A stretch of DNA of 64,000 nt from Pseudomonas sp. BBP2017 (GTDB taxonomy: Bacteria; Pseudomonadota; Gammaproteobacteria; Pseudomonadales; Pseudomonadaceae): positions 310,001-374,000 of the forward strand of contig NZ_PVZN01000002.1 in NCBI RefSeq assembly GCF_003024385.1, in the 5' to 3' direction. A program made the translations under genes and the position numbers. The notes beneath the pieces are model-generated. The model had not been told where the DNA came from. It saw only the letters and a list, made by a program, of their open reading frames with translations, and ran no database searches. Below are positions 34,279-42,941 of this stretch, piece by piece; position 1 is the stretch's first letter, and each line of letters begins with the position of its first letter.

Positions 34279-35673
34279 TCAGCCGCGGCGGTCCAGCCAG
34301 ACGGTCTGAGCGTTGCAGAACTCACGCACGCCGAAGTGCGAGAGTTCACGGCCGAAACCACTCTTCTTGACCCCACCGAAGGTGACACGCGGGTCGCTGG
34401 CGCAGTAGCCGTTGATGAACACGCCGCCGGTGTCCAATTCCTCGGTGAGTTGCGCGGCCAGTTCAAGGTCCTGGGTATAGATCGTCGAGGCCAGGCCGAA
34501 CTCGCTGTCGTTGGCCAGCTCCAGGGCGTGGCGGGCGTCGCGGGCGGTGATGATCGAGGCCACCGGGCCGAACAGCTCCTGGCGGAACGAAGTCATCTGG
34601 TCGGTCACATCGGCCAGGACGGTCGGTGCGTAGAAATTGCCCACGCCATCGACTTTGTGCCCACCCAGCAGCAGGGTCGCACCCTCAGCCAGGGTGGCCT
34701 GAACCTGTTCGTCGAGCTCGTCGCGCAGGTCAAAGCGCGCCATCGGGCCCAGGTAAGTCTGCTCCGACAGTGGGTCGCCCATGACCAACTGACGGGTGGC
34801 TTCGACGAACTTCTGGGTAAAGGCTTCAACCACGCCTTGTTCGATGATCAGACGCTTGGCGGCGGCGCAGACCTGGCCAGTATTGGCGTAGCGGCCGATG
34901 ACCGCGGCTTTGACCGCCTCGTCGAGGTTGGCATCGTTGAGAACGATGAACGGATCGGAACCGCCCAGCTCCAGCACGCATTTTTTCAGCGCGGCACCGG
35001 CCTGGGCACCAATGGCCATGCCGGCGCGCACGCTACCGGTCAGGGTCACGGCGGCGATGCGCGGGTCCTTGATGGCCTGGGAAACCCCGTCCGGTGTGAC
35101 GTTGATGAGTTCGAACACACCCTCAGGCAGACCGGCCTGCTTGATCACCTCGAGCAGCAGGTAGGCGCTGCCCATCACATTCGGTGCGTGCTTGAGCACA
35201 TAGGTGTTGCCGGCGATCAATGCCGGTACGGCGCCGCGCAGCACCTGCCAGACCGGGAAGTTCCACGGCATTACCGCCAGGATCGGGCCCAGTGGCCGGT
35301 ATTCGATGCGTGCCTTGCCGTTCTCCACCAGGGTCGATTCGGCGCTGAGCATGCCCGGGCCCTGGGCGGCGTACCACTCGCACAGTTGCGCGCATTTCTC
35401 CACTTCTCCACGGGCCTGGGCCAGCGGTTTGCCCATTTCCAGGGTGATCATCCGCGCCATGGCTGCAGCGTTGTCGCGGATGGCGCTGGCCAGGCTGAGG
35501 ATCAGCCGCGCGCGCTCAAGCACTGGCGTACGCCGCCAGTCGGCGAAACCGGCTGCAGCGCGGCTCAGCGCGGCATCAAGGTCGGCCTCGGACAGGTAAG
35601 GGTAGTGGCCAATGGCTTCGCCGTTGGCGGGGTTGATCGACACGGCATGGGTATGGCTGGAGAAGGCGGTCAT
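34279..35673 (-). CDS. sad: NAD-dependent succinate-semialdehyde dehydrogenase (Sad-like)
   Basis: Aldehyde dehydrogenase of 464 residues, closest in style to E. coli Sad (YneI), which oxidises succinate semialdehyde in GABA/putrescine breakdown. Visible: MPWNFPVWQVLRGA, TLTGSVRAG, catalytic Glu in ELGGSDPF, Cys in NTGQVCAAAKR, and GGVKKSGFGRELS. I start at MTAFSS rather than the longer frame. It is divergent from a LysR gene exactly as sad and ptrR (yneJ) are in E. coli, which supports the call. It would complete polyamine/GABA use begun at 28546-31102. Confidence 0.87.
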   Translation of the reverse strand: MTAFSSHTHAVSINPANGEAIGHYPYLSEADLDAALSRAAAGFADWRRTPVLERARLILSLASAIRDNAAAMARMITLEMGKPLAQARGEVEKCAQLCEWYAAQGPGMLSAESTLVENGKARIEYRPLGPILAVMPWNFPVWQVLRGAVPALIAGNTYVLKHAPNVMGSAYLLLEVIKQAGLPEGVFELINVTPDGVSQAIKDPRIAAVTLTGSVRAGMAIGAQAGAALKKCVLELGGSDPFIVLNDANLDEAVKAAVIGRYANTGQVCAAAKRLIIEQGVVEAFTQKFVEATRQLVMGDPLSEQTYLGPMARFDLRDELDEQVQATLAEGATLLLGGHKVDGVGNFYAPTVLADVTDQMTSFRQELFGPVASIITARDARHALELANDSEFGLASTIYTQDLELAAQLTEELDTGGVFINGYCASDPRVTFGGVKKSGFGRELSHFGVREFCNAQTVWLDRRG

Positions 35674-35720
35674 GGCACTGGCCTGCAAAAAATTAGGGAA
35701 CGACACCAGCGTAGAGGGCT

Positions 35721-35742
35721 ATTCGTGTTTTTAAAACTGAAT
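35721..35742. promoter_or_regulatory. Imperfect palindrome in the sad/ptrR divergent region
   Basis: ATTC and GAAT flank a TGTTTTTAAAAC-like core in the 104-base gap. It is a candidate LysR site, but symmetry is broken by one base, so support is weak. Confidence 0.25.
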
Positions 35743-35777
35743 AATAATGAGCCTTTCGTTCACGATTGGAGAATGAT

Positions 35778-36692
35778 GTGGACCTGGTTCAGCTGGAAAT
35801 ATTCAGGGCGGTGGCTGAGCACGGCAGCATCAGCGTTGCCGCTCAGCATATGCACCGCGTGCCTTCGAACCTGACGACGCGGATCAAACAACTGGAAACT
35901 GATCTTGGGGTCGAGTTGTTCATCCGCGAAAAGAGCCGCCTGCGCCTGTCACCGGCGGGCTGGACCTTCCTTGATTACACCTGGCGCATCCTTGGCCTGG
36001 TCGAAGAAGCACGCTTGACTGTGGCCGGTGAGGAGCCGCGCGGGCCGTTTTCACTGGGGTCGCTGGAAAGCACCGCCGCCGTGCGTATCCCGGCCTTGCT
36101 CGCCGCCTACAACCAGCAATACAGCAAGGTTGAGCTGGACCTTTCCACTGGGCCTTCCGGGGCGATGATCGATGGCGTGCTGTCCGGGCGGCTGGTCGCG
36201 GCGTTTGTCGACGGCCCGGTACTGCATCCGGCGCTGGACGGGGTACCGGTGTTCGAGGAAGAAATGGTGCTGATTGCGCCGCTGAACCATGGGCCGATCC
36301 ATCGTGCCCAGGATGTCAACGGCGAGAATATCTATGCCTTCAGGTCGAACTGCTCTTACCGTCATCACTTTGAGCGTTGGTTCAACACCGATGGCGCGGT
36401 GCCGGGCAAGATCTTCGAGATCGAGTCCTATCACGGCATGCTCGCCTGCGTCAGTGCCGGCGCCGGCCTGGCGTTGATGCCGCGCAGTATGCTGCAGAGC
36501 ATGCCCGGCTGCGCCACGGTCAGTGTCTGGCCGTTGTCCGAAGACTTTCGGTACCTCAACACCTGGCTGGTCTGGCGGCGCGGCACCGTGTCCCAGAGCC
36601 TGTCGAGTTTCGTCACGCTGCTGGAGGCCCGCCGCAGTTCCCCAGGTGCTGGCGCTGATGAAATTAGCAGTGAAACAGCAATGTTTGATTAG
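35778..36692 (+). CDS. ptrR: LysR-family regulator PtrR-like
   Basis: A 304-residue LysR regulator: winged helix at about residues 2-60 ([25 protein letters not shown]) and effector domain at about 85-290. I choose the GTG at 35778 because GGAG sits 6 bases upstream and the protein then starts MDLVQLEIF as LysR proteins do; a TTG four codons earlier is less likely. Divergence from a sad-like gene mirrors E. coli ptrR-sad, where PtrR responds to putrescine use (family knowledge). The symbol is by synteny. Confidence 0.8.
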   Translation: MDLVQLEIFRAVAEHGSISVAAQHMHRVPSNLTTRIKQLETDLGVELFIREKSRLRLSPAGWTFLDYTWRILGLVEEARLTVAGEEPRGPFSLGSLESTAAVRIPALLAAYNQQYSKVELDLSTGPSGAMIDGVLSGRLVAAFVDGPVLHPALDGVPVFEEEMVLIAPLNHGPIHRAQDVNGENIYAFRSNCSYRHHFERWFNTDGAVPGKIFEIESYHGMLACVSAGAGLALMPRSMLQSMPGCATVSVWPLSEDFRYLNTWLVWRRGTVSQSLSSFVTLLEARRSSPGAGADEISSETAMFD

Positions 36693-36735
36693 ACTTCAAC
36701 TACCATCTATCGCAATCTCGTTTATCGGAGCAGCC

Positions 36736-37098
36736 ATGCTTGATTACTTTGCACTAGGGGTGTTGATCTTTGCCGGACTGGTGCTGTTCTACGGCATTAT
36801 CGTCCTTCACGACATCCCCTATGAGATCGCGGTTCATCGCAATCACCCGCATCAGGATGCGATCCATGCCACCGGTTGGGTCAGTTTGTTCACCTTGCAC
36901 GCACTGTGGCCGTTCCTGTGGATCTGGGCGATGCTCTACCGTGAGGATCGTGGCTGGGGTATTGGCGGAGCGGGCAACCAAAGCCCGATTGGCGATCTTG
37001 AGCGCCAGGTGTTCGAGTTGCAGCAACGGGTGGCGCATCTGGAGGCAAACCAGGCCAAACCGGGCGATGCGCGACTTGATTCCGGCGCAGGGATTTAA
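36736..37098 (+). CDS. DUF3302 inner-membrane protein (YiaW-like)
   Basis: A 120-residue protein with two membrane segments (about residues 4-26 and 45-65) and a C-terminal coiled coil (about 85-107, LERQVFELQQRVAHLE). It resembles E. coli YiaW and is followed 3 bases later by a YiaV-like HlyD protein, the same pair order as yiaW-yiaV. A small subunit of an efflux or membrane-fusion assembly is likely. GGAGCAGCC precedes the ATG. Confidence 0.8.
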   Translation: MLDYFALGVLIFAGLVLFYGIIVLHDIPYEIAVHRNHPHQDAIHATGWVSLFTLHALWPFLWIWAMLYREDRGWGIGGAGNQSPIGDLERQVFELQQRVAHLEANQAKPGDARLDSGAGI

Positions 37099-37101
37099 GC
37101 C

Positions 37102-38061
37102 ATGGACCTGTTACTGATCCTTACCTATGCCGCCATCTGTATTGCCATCTTCAAGCTGTTTCGCATCCCTCTGAACAAGTGGACTGTGCCCACCGCGGTA
37201 CTGGGTGGGGTGGTATTGATTGGTTCGCTGATCTTCACCATGAACTACAACCATCCTTATTCAGAGGTGGCGCGTACCTATTTCGTCTCGGTGCCGGTGA
37301 TCCCGGTGGTCACCGGTAAGGTGATTGATGTGCCGGTGCATGGCAACGAGTCGTTGAAGGCAGGCGCTGTGCTGTTTCGCATAGACCCGGCACCCTTTGA
37401 GTACAAGCTCAAATCGCTCAAGGCCCAGCATCTGGCGGCCAAGGGTGACCTGTATCGGATCAGTGAACTGATCAAGCGCAATTTCGGCACCCGTCGTGAG
37501 CTTGAAGCGGCGATCGCCCGCGTCGACGATCTGCAGGCGCAGATCGGCAACGCCCAGTTCGAGCTGGACAACACGGTCGTGCGTGCCCCTAGCGACGGCT
37601 TCGTCACCCATGTTTCGTTGCGCGCCGGCATGATGGCGAGCAAGCTGCCGCTGCGGCCGTCGATGGTGTTCATTCCCGACGAAGGTTATTACTTCGCCGC
37701 CTGGATGCGTCAGAACAGTTTACTGCGCCTGGTGGTCGGTGATGACGCCGAGGTCGCCTTTGACGGTATTCCCGGCAAGGTGTTCAAGGGGCAGGTGAAG
37801 AACGTGATTACGGTGATTGCCGAAGGTCAGGTACAGCCTTCCGGTACCTTGATCGGCTACACCGGATCACCGCCGGCCGGGCGGGTACCGGTGATCATCG
37901 AAATCACTGACCCTGAGTATGCCAAGTACAGTGCGCAGATGCCGGGTGGGGCCTACGGTCAGGCGGCCATCTATAGCAAGCACTACGAGCATATCGGCAC
38001 GATGCGCAAGATTCTCCTGCGCATGGCGGCCTGGATGAACTACATCTTCCCGTTCCATTGA
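37102..38061 (+). CDS. HlyD-family membrane fusion protein (YiaV-like)
   Basis: A 319-residue periplasmic adaptor. N-terminal membrane segments (about 3-20 and 28-48) are followed by a biotinyl-lipoyl-like strand region (VIPVVTGKVIDVPVHGNESLKAGAVLFRIDP near 69-100), an alpha-helical hairpin (100-150), and a barrel domain from about 190. Partner pumps usually sit nearby, but here only the DUF3302 protein is present, as with YiaWV. Exported substrate unknown. Confidence 0.87.
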   Translation: MDLLLILTYAAICIAIFKLFRIPLNKWTVPTAVLGGVVLIGSLIFTMNYNHPYSEVARTYFVSVPVIPVVTGKVIDVPVHGNESLKAGAVLFRIDPAPFEYKLKSLKAQHLAAKGDLYRISELIKRNFGTRRELEAAIARVDDLQAQIGNAQFELDNTVVRAPSDGFVTHVSLRAGMMASKLPLRPSMVFIPDEGYYFAAWMRQNSLLRLVVGDDAEVAFDGIPGKVFKGQVKNVITVIAEGQVQPSGTLIGYTGSPPAGRVPVIIEITDPEYAKYSAQMPGGAYGQAAIYSKHYEHIGTMRKILLRMAAWMNYIFPFH

Positions 38062-38067
38062 TGTGTG

Positions 38068-38148
38068 TAGGAGCCAGCCGTGCTGGCGATGCCCGGCGCA
38101 GTCGGGCCAAGGGCGCCAGGCGCCCCATCGCCGGCAAGTGAAGCGTCG
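38068..38148. repeat. REP-like palindromic repeat of a second family
   Basis: GTAGGAGCCAGCCGTGCTGGCGATG, split here for reading as GTAGGAGCCAGCC / GTGCTGGCGATG, then GGCGCCAGGCGCC and CATCGCCGGCAAG. The arms GGCGATG and CATCGCC are inverted. The unit differs from the GTGGGAGCGGG family elsewhere in the window. It lies between the HlyD stop and the convergent pqiC gene. About 120 further bases to 38271 hold nothing I recognise. Confidence 0.6.
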
Positions 38149-38271
38149 CACTAGCCGACACCGACAGAGAAGCCCCCACACTCAGCGTTCATCCTGCCCA
38201 GTAGTTCTCTGCCGTTTCCAAACGGTATTGATCGATGATCGGCCATGACAGATTCCTTGTGCGTAGATGAA

Positions 38272-38829
38272 TTAACGCACGGATGGACAACGACTGGCGC
38301 CGCTGCTGGCAGTCCGGCTAACCAGCTCGGTGAAGCGCTTGAGGTTCTGCTGATGGGCCAGTACCAGATCATCGATGGTCTGCCCGGCCGGGGTCTGGAT
38401 CACGCTGCGGCAGTTGAGCGCGGCCCCCGTGGTGCCATTGCCACTGACCGCGCGCAGACGCCAACGGGCATCGAACAAGGCGTATTGCCCGGGTACCGAG
38501 TCAAAGCGTTGCACGTCAACCCGTAAGCTCAGGTGCGTCTGGGCACTGCTGGTGGCGAACTGATTGACCAGGGCATTGTGTAACTCGTCGGCCAGGCTTG
38601 CGCCCCACCATTCGGTTTCCAGGATCGCCAGGCCGCTATTGCTCTGGCGAATCACTACCTGCGAGCGGTCGACCTGGGGCGGTACGCTGACCAGCTCCAG
38701 TTGCACATCAACCGTGCTGGCGGGCGTCGGTTGTTGCGGCGTCAGGGTGTGATAGTGAATCGGGTCGCTGCGACAAGCTGCCAGCAGCAGGCCCAGGCTC
38801 AGCAGTGCGAATCTTGCGGCGTGCGCCAT
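38272..38829 (-). CDS. pqiC: PqiC-type outer-membrane lipoprotein
   Basis: A 185-residue lipoprotein with a signal peptide ending LLAAC (lipobox) and the DUF330/ABC_trans_aux fold, beginning IHYHTLTP. In the Pqi system PqiC anchors the PqiB tunnel at the outer membrane. MAHAARF is used as start because GGAGC lies 7 bases upstream. It is the last gene of a four-gene operon, 17 bases after pqiB. Confidence 0.87.
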   Translation of the reverse strand: MAHAARFALLSLGLLLAACRSDPIHYHTLTPQQPTPASTVDVQLELVSVPPQVDRSQVVIRQSNSGLAILETEWWGASLADELHNALVNQFATSSAQTHLSLRVDVQRFDSVPGQYALFDARWRLRAVSGNGTTGAALNCRSVIQTPAGQTIDDLVLAHQQNLKRFTELVSRTASSGASRCPSVR

Positions 38830-38846
38830 GGTCGATGCTCCTGCGG

Positions 38847-40502
38847 TCAATTGCGCGACGAGGGTTTGAGGTTGTCCGCCGGCTCGTCCTCGGGCCTGCC
38901 ACGCAGCAAGGATTCGGGGTTGCGGCCCAGGTAATCGGCCAACTCACGCAGCGAGCGCGACATGCGCCCCAGTTCGTCCAGGGTCTGGGTCAACTGTTCA
39001 CGTTGCGGCGAGTCGTCGGCCAGGGTCGAGTTGGCCGATTGCAGGGTCTTGCTGACCTCCTGCAAGGTGCCCTGGACACCCGGCAAGGTGCGGCTGTTGA
39101 ACTGCGCCAGGCCCTTGCGCATTTCCACCAGGTTGGCATTCAGGTTGTTGGCGATGCGCTCGATCGGCAGGCGATTTATGCGCTCGACAATAGCCTGGAA
39201 CTGTTCCTGCAACTGTTCCAGGCTGCTCGGGACGGTGGGGATGGTGATGGGCCGCGCGTTCGGATCGAAGACCACCTTCGGTGCTTTCGGGTCGAAATCC
39301 AGCGCGATGTACAGCTGCCCGGTCAGCAGGTTGCCGCTGCGGGCTTGGGCGCGCAGGCCATTGTCGATGAAAGTTCCCAGCACCTGGGCTGCAGCTTTTT
39401 CATCGTCGGGGTCGTGCTTGAGCGCCTTGAGCAGCTTGGTGTGCGCCTTGCCCAGGCGCTGCGGATAAATAACGATACCGACGTTGACCGGGAACGAGCG
39501 CTGTTCGACATCGAAATCCAGGTTGACCGCGACCACCCGACCTATTTCCACCCCGAGGAACTCCACTGGCGCGCCGACTTTCAGGCCGCGCAGGGCCTGG
39601 TCAAAGCGCAGGGCCAGGTACTGGGGTTTGCCGTTGGGCGGGGCGAGTGCGGTCTTCTCATCTTCGAACAGCTCGAACACCTTGTCTTCGCTCGCCACCT
39701 GATCATCGGGGTTGAATGGCGGCGCACGGAAGGCAATGCCTCCCACCAGCAGTGACGACAGCGACTCGGTACGTACCGAAAAGCCATCGGGGCCGGCTTC
39801 GACATCGATGCCGCTGGCGTTCCAGAAACGAGTATTGTCTGTGACAAATCCGTCATTGGGCGAGTACACGAAGACTTCGATGTCCACGCCCTTGCCATCC
39901 TTGGACAGCTCATAGGCCACCACCTGACCCACTGGAATCTTGCGGTAATACACCGGTGAGCCGACGCCTAGCGAGCCGAGGTCGTCGGTGTGCAGGGTAA
40001 AACGCTTGCCGGGTTCGTCGTAAGTGATGGGCGGCGGCATCTCCAGCCCTTTGAAGACCTTGACGCGGCTATTCGATTGCCCGGCATCGGCGCCGATGAA
40101 GTCACCGGAAAGCAGGGTGTCGATGCCGGATACACCGCCAGCACCAATGCGCGGACGCACCACCCAGAAAGTCGAGTCTTCGCGGGTGAAGTTACTGGCC
40201 TGTTTGACCAGGTTCACCGTGGCCGTCACGCTTTTCTGATCGTGGCTCAATTCCACCGTCGTCACATGGCCGATCACCACATTGCGGTGCTTGACCTCGG
40301 TTTTATTGGCGGTCAGGCCTTCGCCGGTCTTGAAGGTGATCTGGATGGTTGGCCCCTGTTGCAACCAGTTATGCACCACCAGTGAAATGCCCACCAGCAC
40401 GGCGACAATCGGCACGATCCACACCAGCGAGACATTGAAACGTCGGGTCGTGACCGTCGATGGAGCTGGTATTGGCGGCTCTTCAGTGGCTGCTGACTTC
40501 AT
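38847..40502 (-). CDS. pqiB: PqiB: MCE/MlaD-domain envelope-spanning protein
   Basis: A 551-residue protein with one N-terminal membrane segment (about residues 26-46), three successive MCE domains (about 50-140, 165-240, 290-390), and a long C-terminal helical region. In E. coli, PqiB forms a hexameric tunnel for lipid traffic between the membranes. Length and domain number match. Its start overlaps the end of pqiA by 20 bases. Confidence 0.92.
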   Translation of the reverse strand: MKSAATEEPPIPAPSTVTTRRFNVSLVWIVPIVAVLVGISLVVHNWLQQGPTIQITFKTGEGLTANKTEVKHRNVVIGHVTTVELSHDQKSVTATVNLVKQASNFTREDSTFWVVRPRIGAGGVSGIDTLLSGDFIGADAGQSNSRVKVFKGLEMPPPITYDEPGKRFTLHTDDLGSLGVGSPVYYRKIPVGQVVAYELSKDGKGVDIEVFVYSPNDGFVTDNTRFWNASGIDVEAGPDGFSVRTESLSSLLVGGIAFRAPPFNPDDQVASEDKVFELFEDEKTALAPPNGKPQYLALRFDQALRGLKVGAPVEFLGVEIGRVVAVNLDFDVEQRSFPVNVGIVIYPQRLGKAHTKLLKALKHDPDDEKAAAQVLGTFIDNGLRAQARSGNLLTGQLYIALDFDPKAPKVVFDPNARPITIPTVPSSLEQLQEQFQAIVERINRLPIERIANNLNANLVEMRKGLAQFNSRTLPGVQGTLQEVSKTLQSANSTLADDSPQREQLTQTLDELGRMSRSLRELADYLGRNPESLLRGRPEDEPADNLKPSSRN

Positions 40503-41127
40503 CCGTGCGCTCCTCGGGTTGACGGCTTTCCCAGATCATTCGGGGGTCGAAACTCATGGCGGCGAGCATGGTGAATACCACCACCATGCCGAAAAACAGG
40601 ATGCCCGGGCGCGGCTCGATATCACCCAGGGCCTGGAACTTGACCAGCGCGGCGACCAAGGCCACGACGATCACATCGAGCATCGACCAGTAGCCGATCA
40701 ACTCGACGAAACGATAGAGCTTGGAGCGCTCCTTCTGCGCCCAGCTGCTGCCGCGTTGCACGGTCACCAGTAGCAGGCCGAGGGCGACAAATTTCGTGGC
40801 TGGCACGGCGATACTGGCAATAAAGATGATCAGGGCGATATCCCAGGCGCCGTGCGACCAGAATTCGATCACCCCGCTCATGATCGTGCTGTCGTCGCCA
40901 CTGCCAAGCATTTTCGTATTCATCACCGGTAGCAGGTTGGCGGGCACATAGAACACCAGCGAGGCGATCAGGTAGGCCCAGGTACGGGCCAGCGAATTGG
41001 GCTTGCGCGCATGCAGGGGGGCGCCGCAGCGGTCGCAGTGATGTACCGCCTGAGTGGCGTCGCAGGCCTTGCCGCAGGCGTGGCACAGCGTCAGGTTGAG
41101 TTCCGAGGCCAACGGCGGGCGGCTCAT
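40483..41127 (-). CDS. PqiA second half (paraquat-inducible protein A)
   Basis: A 214-residue membrane protein with one PqiA unit: a zinc-ribbon-like N-terminus (CHACGK and CDRCGAP, four Cys) and four membrane segments including YLIASLVFYVPANLLPVM. E. coli PqiA (about 417 residues) contains two such units; here each is a separate gene. The start overlaps the upstream unit's stop by 4 bases (ATGA). Confidence 0.87.
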   Translation of the reverse strand: MSRPPLASELNLTLCHACGKACDATQAVHHCDRCGAPLHARKPNSLARTWAYLIASLVFYVPANLLPVMNTKMLGSGDDSTIMSGVIEFWSHGAWDIALIIFIASIAVPATKFVALGLLLVTVQRGSSWAQKERSKLYRFVELIGYWSMLDVIVVALVAALVKFQALGDIEPRPGILFFGMVVVFTMLAAMSFDPRMIWESRQPEERTDEVSSH

Positions 41128-41723
41128 GGCAGGGCATCCCATAACTCGCGGATATCACGGCCGGCGATGCGGATCATCAACAGGCTCAGCACCGCCAGGG
41201 CCACCAGGCCGATTCCGGGCAGCACATCGAGCAGACCGGCCAGCTTGAACACCGCGACCATGGCACCCAGCAGGCAGACTTCAAGCATGCTCCAGGGGCG
41301 CAGGGTTTCCAGCCAGCGCATGCACAGATTGAAGGCCGGCGAACGCTGCCCGGCCAGGGCAAAGCACAGCACCCAGATCAGCAGCAGTAACTGGAACACC
41401 GGAGCGATGATCATCGAGATCGCCGCCACCAGGGCAATAAAGGTGATAGGCCCGGTCGCCAGGGCGCGGACCGAGTCCCAGAGCGTCGCGCTGTTGGAAA
41501 AGCCCTGCAGGCTGATGCTCATCACCGGATAGAAGTTGGCCAGCAACCACAGCACCCCGGCGGTGATGCTCAAGGCCAGGCGCTGTTGCAGGGTGAGGCC
41601 GTTGTAACGCTGGAGCACGGCGCCGCAGCGCAGGCACAAGGCCTTCTGGTGTTTGCCGAGGGAGACCTTGTGGTACACGCAGTCGCAATGTTCGCAAATG
41701 ATCAGCTGATCGGTATCCAGCAT
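41124..41723 (-). CDS. pqiA: PqiA first half (paraquat-inducible protein A)
   Basis: A 199-residue inner-membrane protein, first of the pqi operon. It has the zinc-ribbon-like CEHCDCVYH and CLRCGAVLQ segments (four Cys) and four membrane segments with the family's ANFYPVMSIS. It pairs with the next gene to rebuild the two-unit PqiA of enterobacteria. No strong ribosome site is seen; the ATG giving MLDTDQLIICEHC is the only sensible start. Confidence 0.88.
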   Translation of the reverse strand: MLDTDQLIICEHCDCVYHKVSLGKHQKALCLRCGAVLQRYNGLTLQQRLALSITAGVLWLLANFYPVMSISLQGFSNSATLWDSVRALATGPITFIALVAAISMIIAPVFQLLLLIWVLCFALAGQRSPAFNLCMRWLETLRPWSMLEVCLLGAMVAVFKLAGLLDVLPGIGLVALAVLSLLMIRIAGRDIRELWDALP

Positions 41724-42017
41724 GGGGCGCGCTCAGGCTGCGGGCGGTGACTAGGTCAATATAGTCGGCGTGTGAGGATGTTCGCGGATTTTTCCGCAAT
41801 CCGCGCTATGACGATGACTATCACCCGATAGCGACAGCGGCGGCGGTCACCGCCACCGTGGTGGCTACCGCGGCAGTGGTCAGTCCGCCTTGAATAGGGT
41901 GGAGTACAAATGTGCTCCAGCGTAGATTTACATAGACGGTAACGATTACCGGGGCAGTTGCAGTCGCTCAGGGCTAAGCTTTTCCTCTGGTCCAGTGGTT
42001 CGTCCAGGAGCGAAGCC
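41724..42017. other. Intergenic stretch with nested small palindromes
   Basis: About 290 bases between the divergent pqi and aldo/keto reductase genes. GCGGTCACCGC, CCACCGTGGTGG and GGAG-N10-CTCC can each fold as small hairpins around 41850-41920. No gene or clear promoter box is supported. Confidence 0.4.
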
Positions 42018-42935
42018 ATGCTCACTCGTCGCGATTTTCTTAGCGCCAGTGCCACCCTCGCCGCCGGGCTGGGTTGCCTTGGCCTGGTGGGCACCGGGTT
42101 TGCCCAGAGTGGCGCAATGCTGTCGCGCAAAATCCCGTCCAGCGGTGAGGCGCTGGCGGTGATTGGTGCGGGAACCTCAGGCAGTTTCGAGACCGAGGTC
42201 GGTTCGCCCGAGTTCCAACAGCTGAAGCAGGTTCTGAAGGTGTTCTTCGAAGGCGGCGGTCAGGTCATCGACACCTCGCCCAATTACGGCGGTGCCGATG
42301 CCGTGCTGGGTCAGTTGCTGGAGGAGGGGGGGTGGCGCAGCAAGACCTTCCTGGCCACCAAGATCGCCGCTGACAGCCGCGCCGCCGCCGAGGCGCAATG
42401 GGCCGTTACGCTGCGTAGCCTGCGCACCGACAAGGTCGATCTGCTGCAGGTCCACAACCTGCGCGACTGGCAGCGCCAGTTACCTTACGCCCGCGAACTC
42501 AAGACTCAGGGCCTGACCCGTTATGTCGGCGTCACCCACTATGTGGACGGCGGCCTGGACGAACTTGAACGCATCTTGCGGCAGGAGCAGTTGGACTTTA
42601 TCCAGATACATTATTCGGTCAATTCGCCTACAGCGGCGCGCACAGTCTTGCCCTTGGCCCAGGACAAGGGCGTGGCGGTTCTGATCAACCGCGCCTTTGA
42701 TGACGGCCGGCTGTTTGCCAGGGTCAAGGACCAGGCGTTGCCCGCGTGGGCAGCCGAGTCAGGCATTGGCAGTTGGGCGCAGCTGTTCCTCAAGTTCGCT
42801 ATCAGCCACCCAGCGGTCACTGCAGTGATCCCGGCAACCCGACGCCCGGAGCGGCAACTCGACCAACTCAAGGCAGGCAGCGGTCCTTTGCTCAGCGATG
42901 ACCAGCGTAAACAACTGATCGAGCAATTCGCCTGA
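42018..42935 (+). CDS. Aldo/keto reductase with Tat signal
   Basis: A 305-residue aldo/keto reductase-like TIM barrel with an N-terminal Tat signal (MLTRRDFLSASATLAAGLG, twin Arg at 4-5). Catalytic residues appear: an Asp before the SPNYGGAD segment with its Tyr, and an active-site Lys in FLATKIA. RYVGVTHY and AVIPATRRPE are further family marks. AGGAG lies 7 bases before the ATG. It is 6 bases from an MFS-like gene, so an operon. Export of a normally NADPH-dependent family is odd; how it would be reduced outside the cytoplasm is unclear. Confidence 0.85.
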   Translation: MLTRRDFLSASATLAAGLGCLGLVGTGFAQSGAMLSRKIPSSGEALAVIGAGTSGSFETEVGSPEFQQLKQVLKVFFEGGGQVIDTSPNYGGADAVLGQLLEEGGWRSKTFLATKIAADSRAAAEAQWAVTLRSLRTDKVDLLQVHNLRDWQRQLPYARELKTQGLTRYVGVTHYVDGGLDELERILRQEQLDFIQIHYSVNSPTAARTVLPLAQDKGVAVLINRAFDDGRLFARVKDQALPAWAAESGIGSWAQLFLKFAISHPAVTAVIPATRRPERQLDQLKAGSGPLLSDDQRKQLIEQFA

Positions 42936-42941
42936 GCGCCC

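Noticed and set aside
41781..41890. A run of Ala, Thr and Val codons (PIATAAAVTATVVATAAVV) that looked like an amino-acid operon leader peptide
   Set aside because: No ATG, GTG or TTG start is in frame before it after the preceding stop, and the downstream gene is an aldo/keto reductase.
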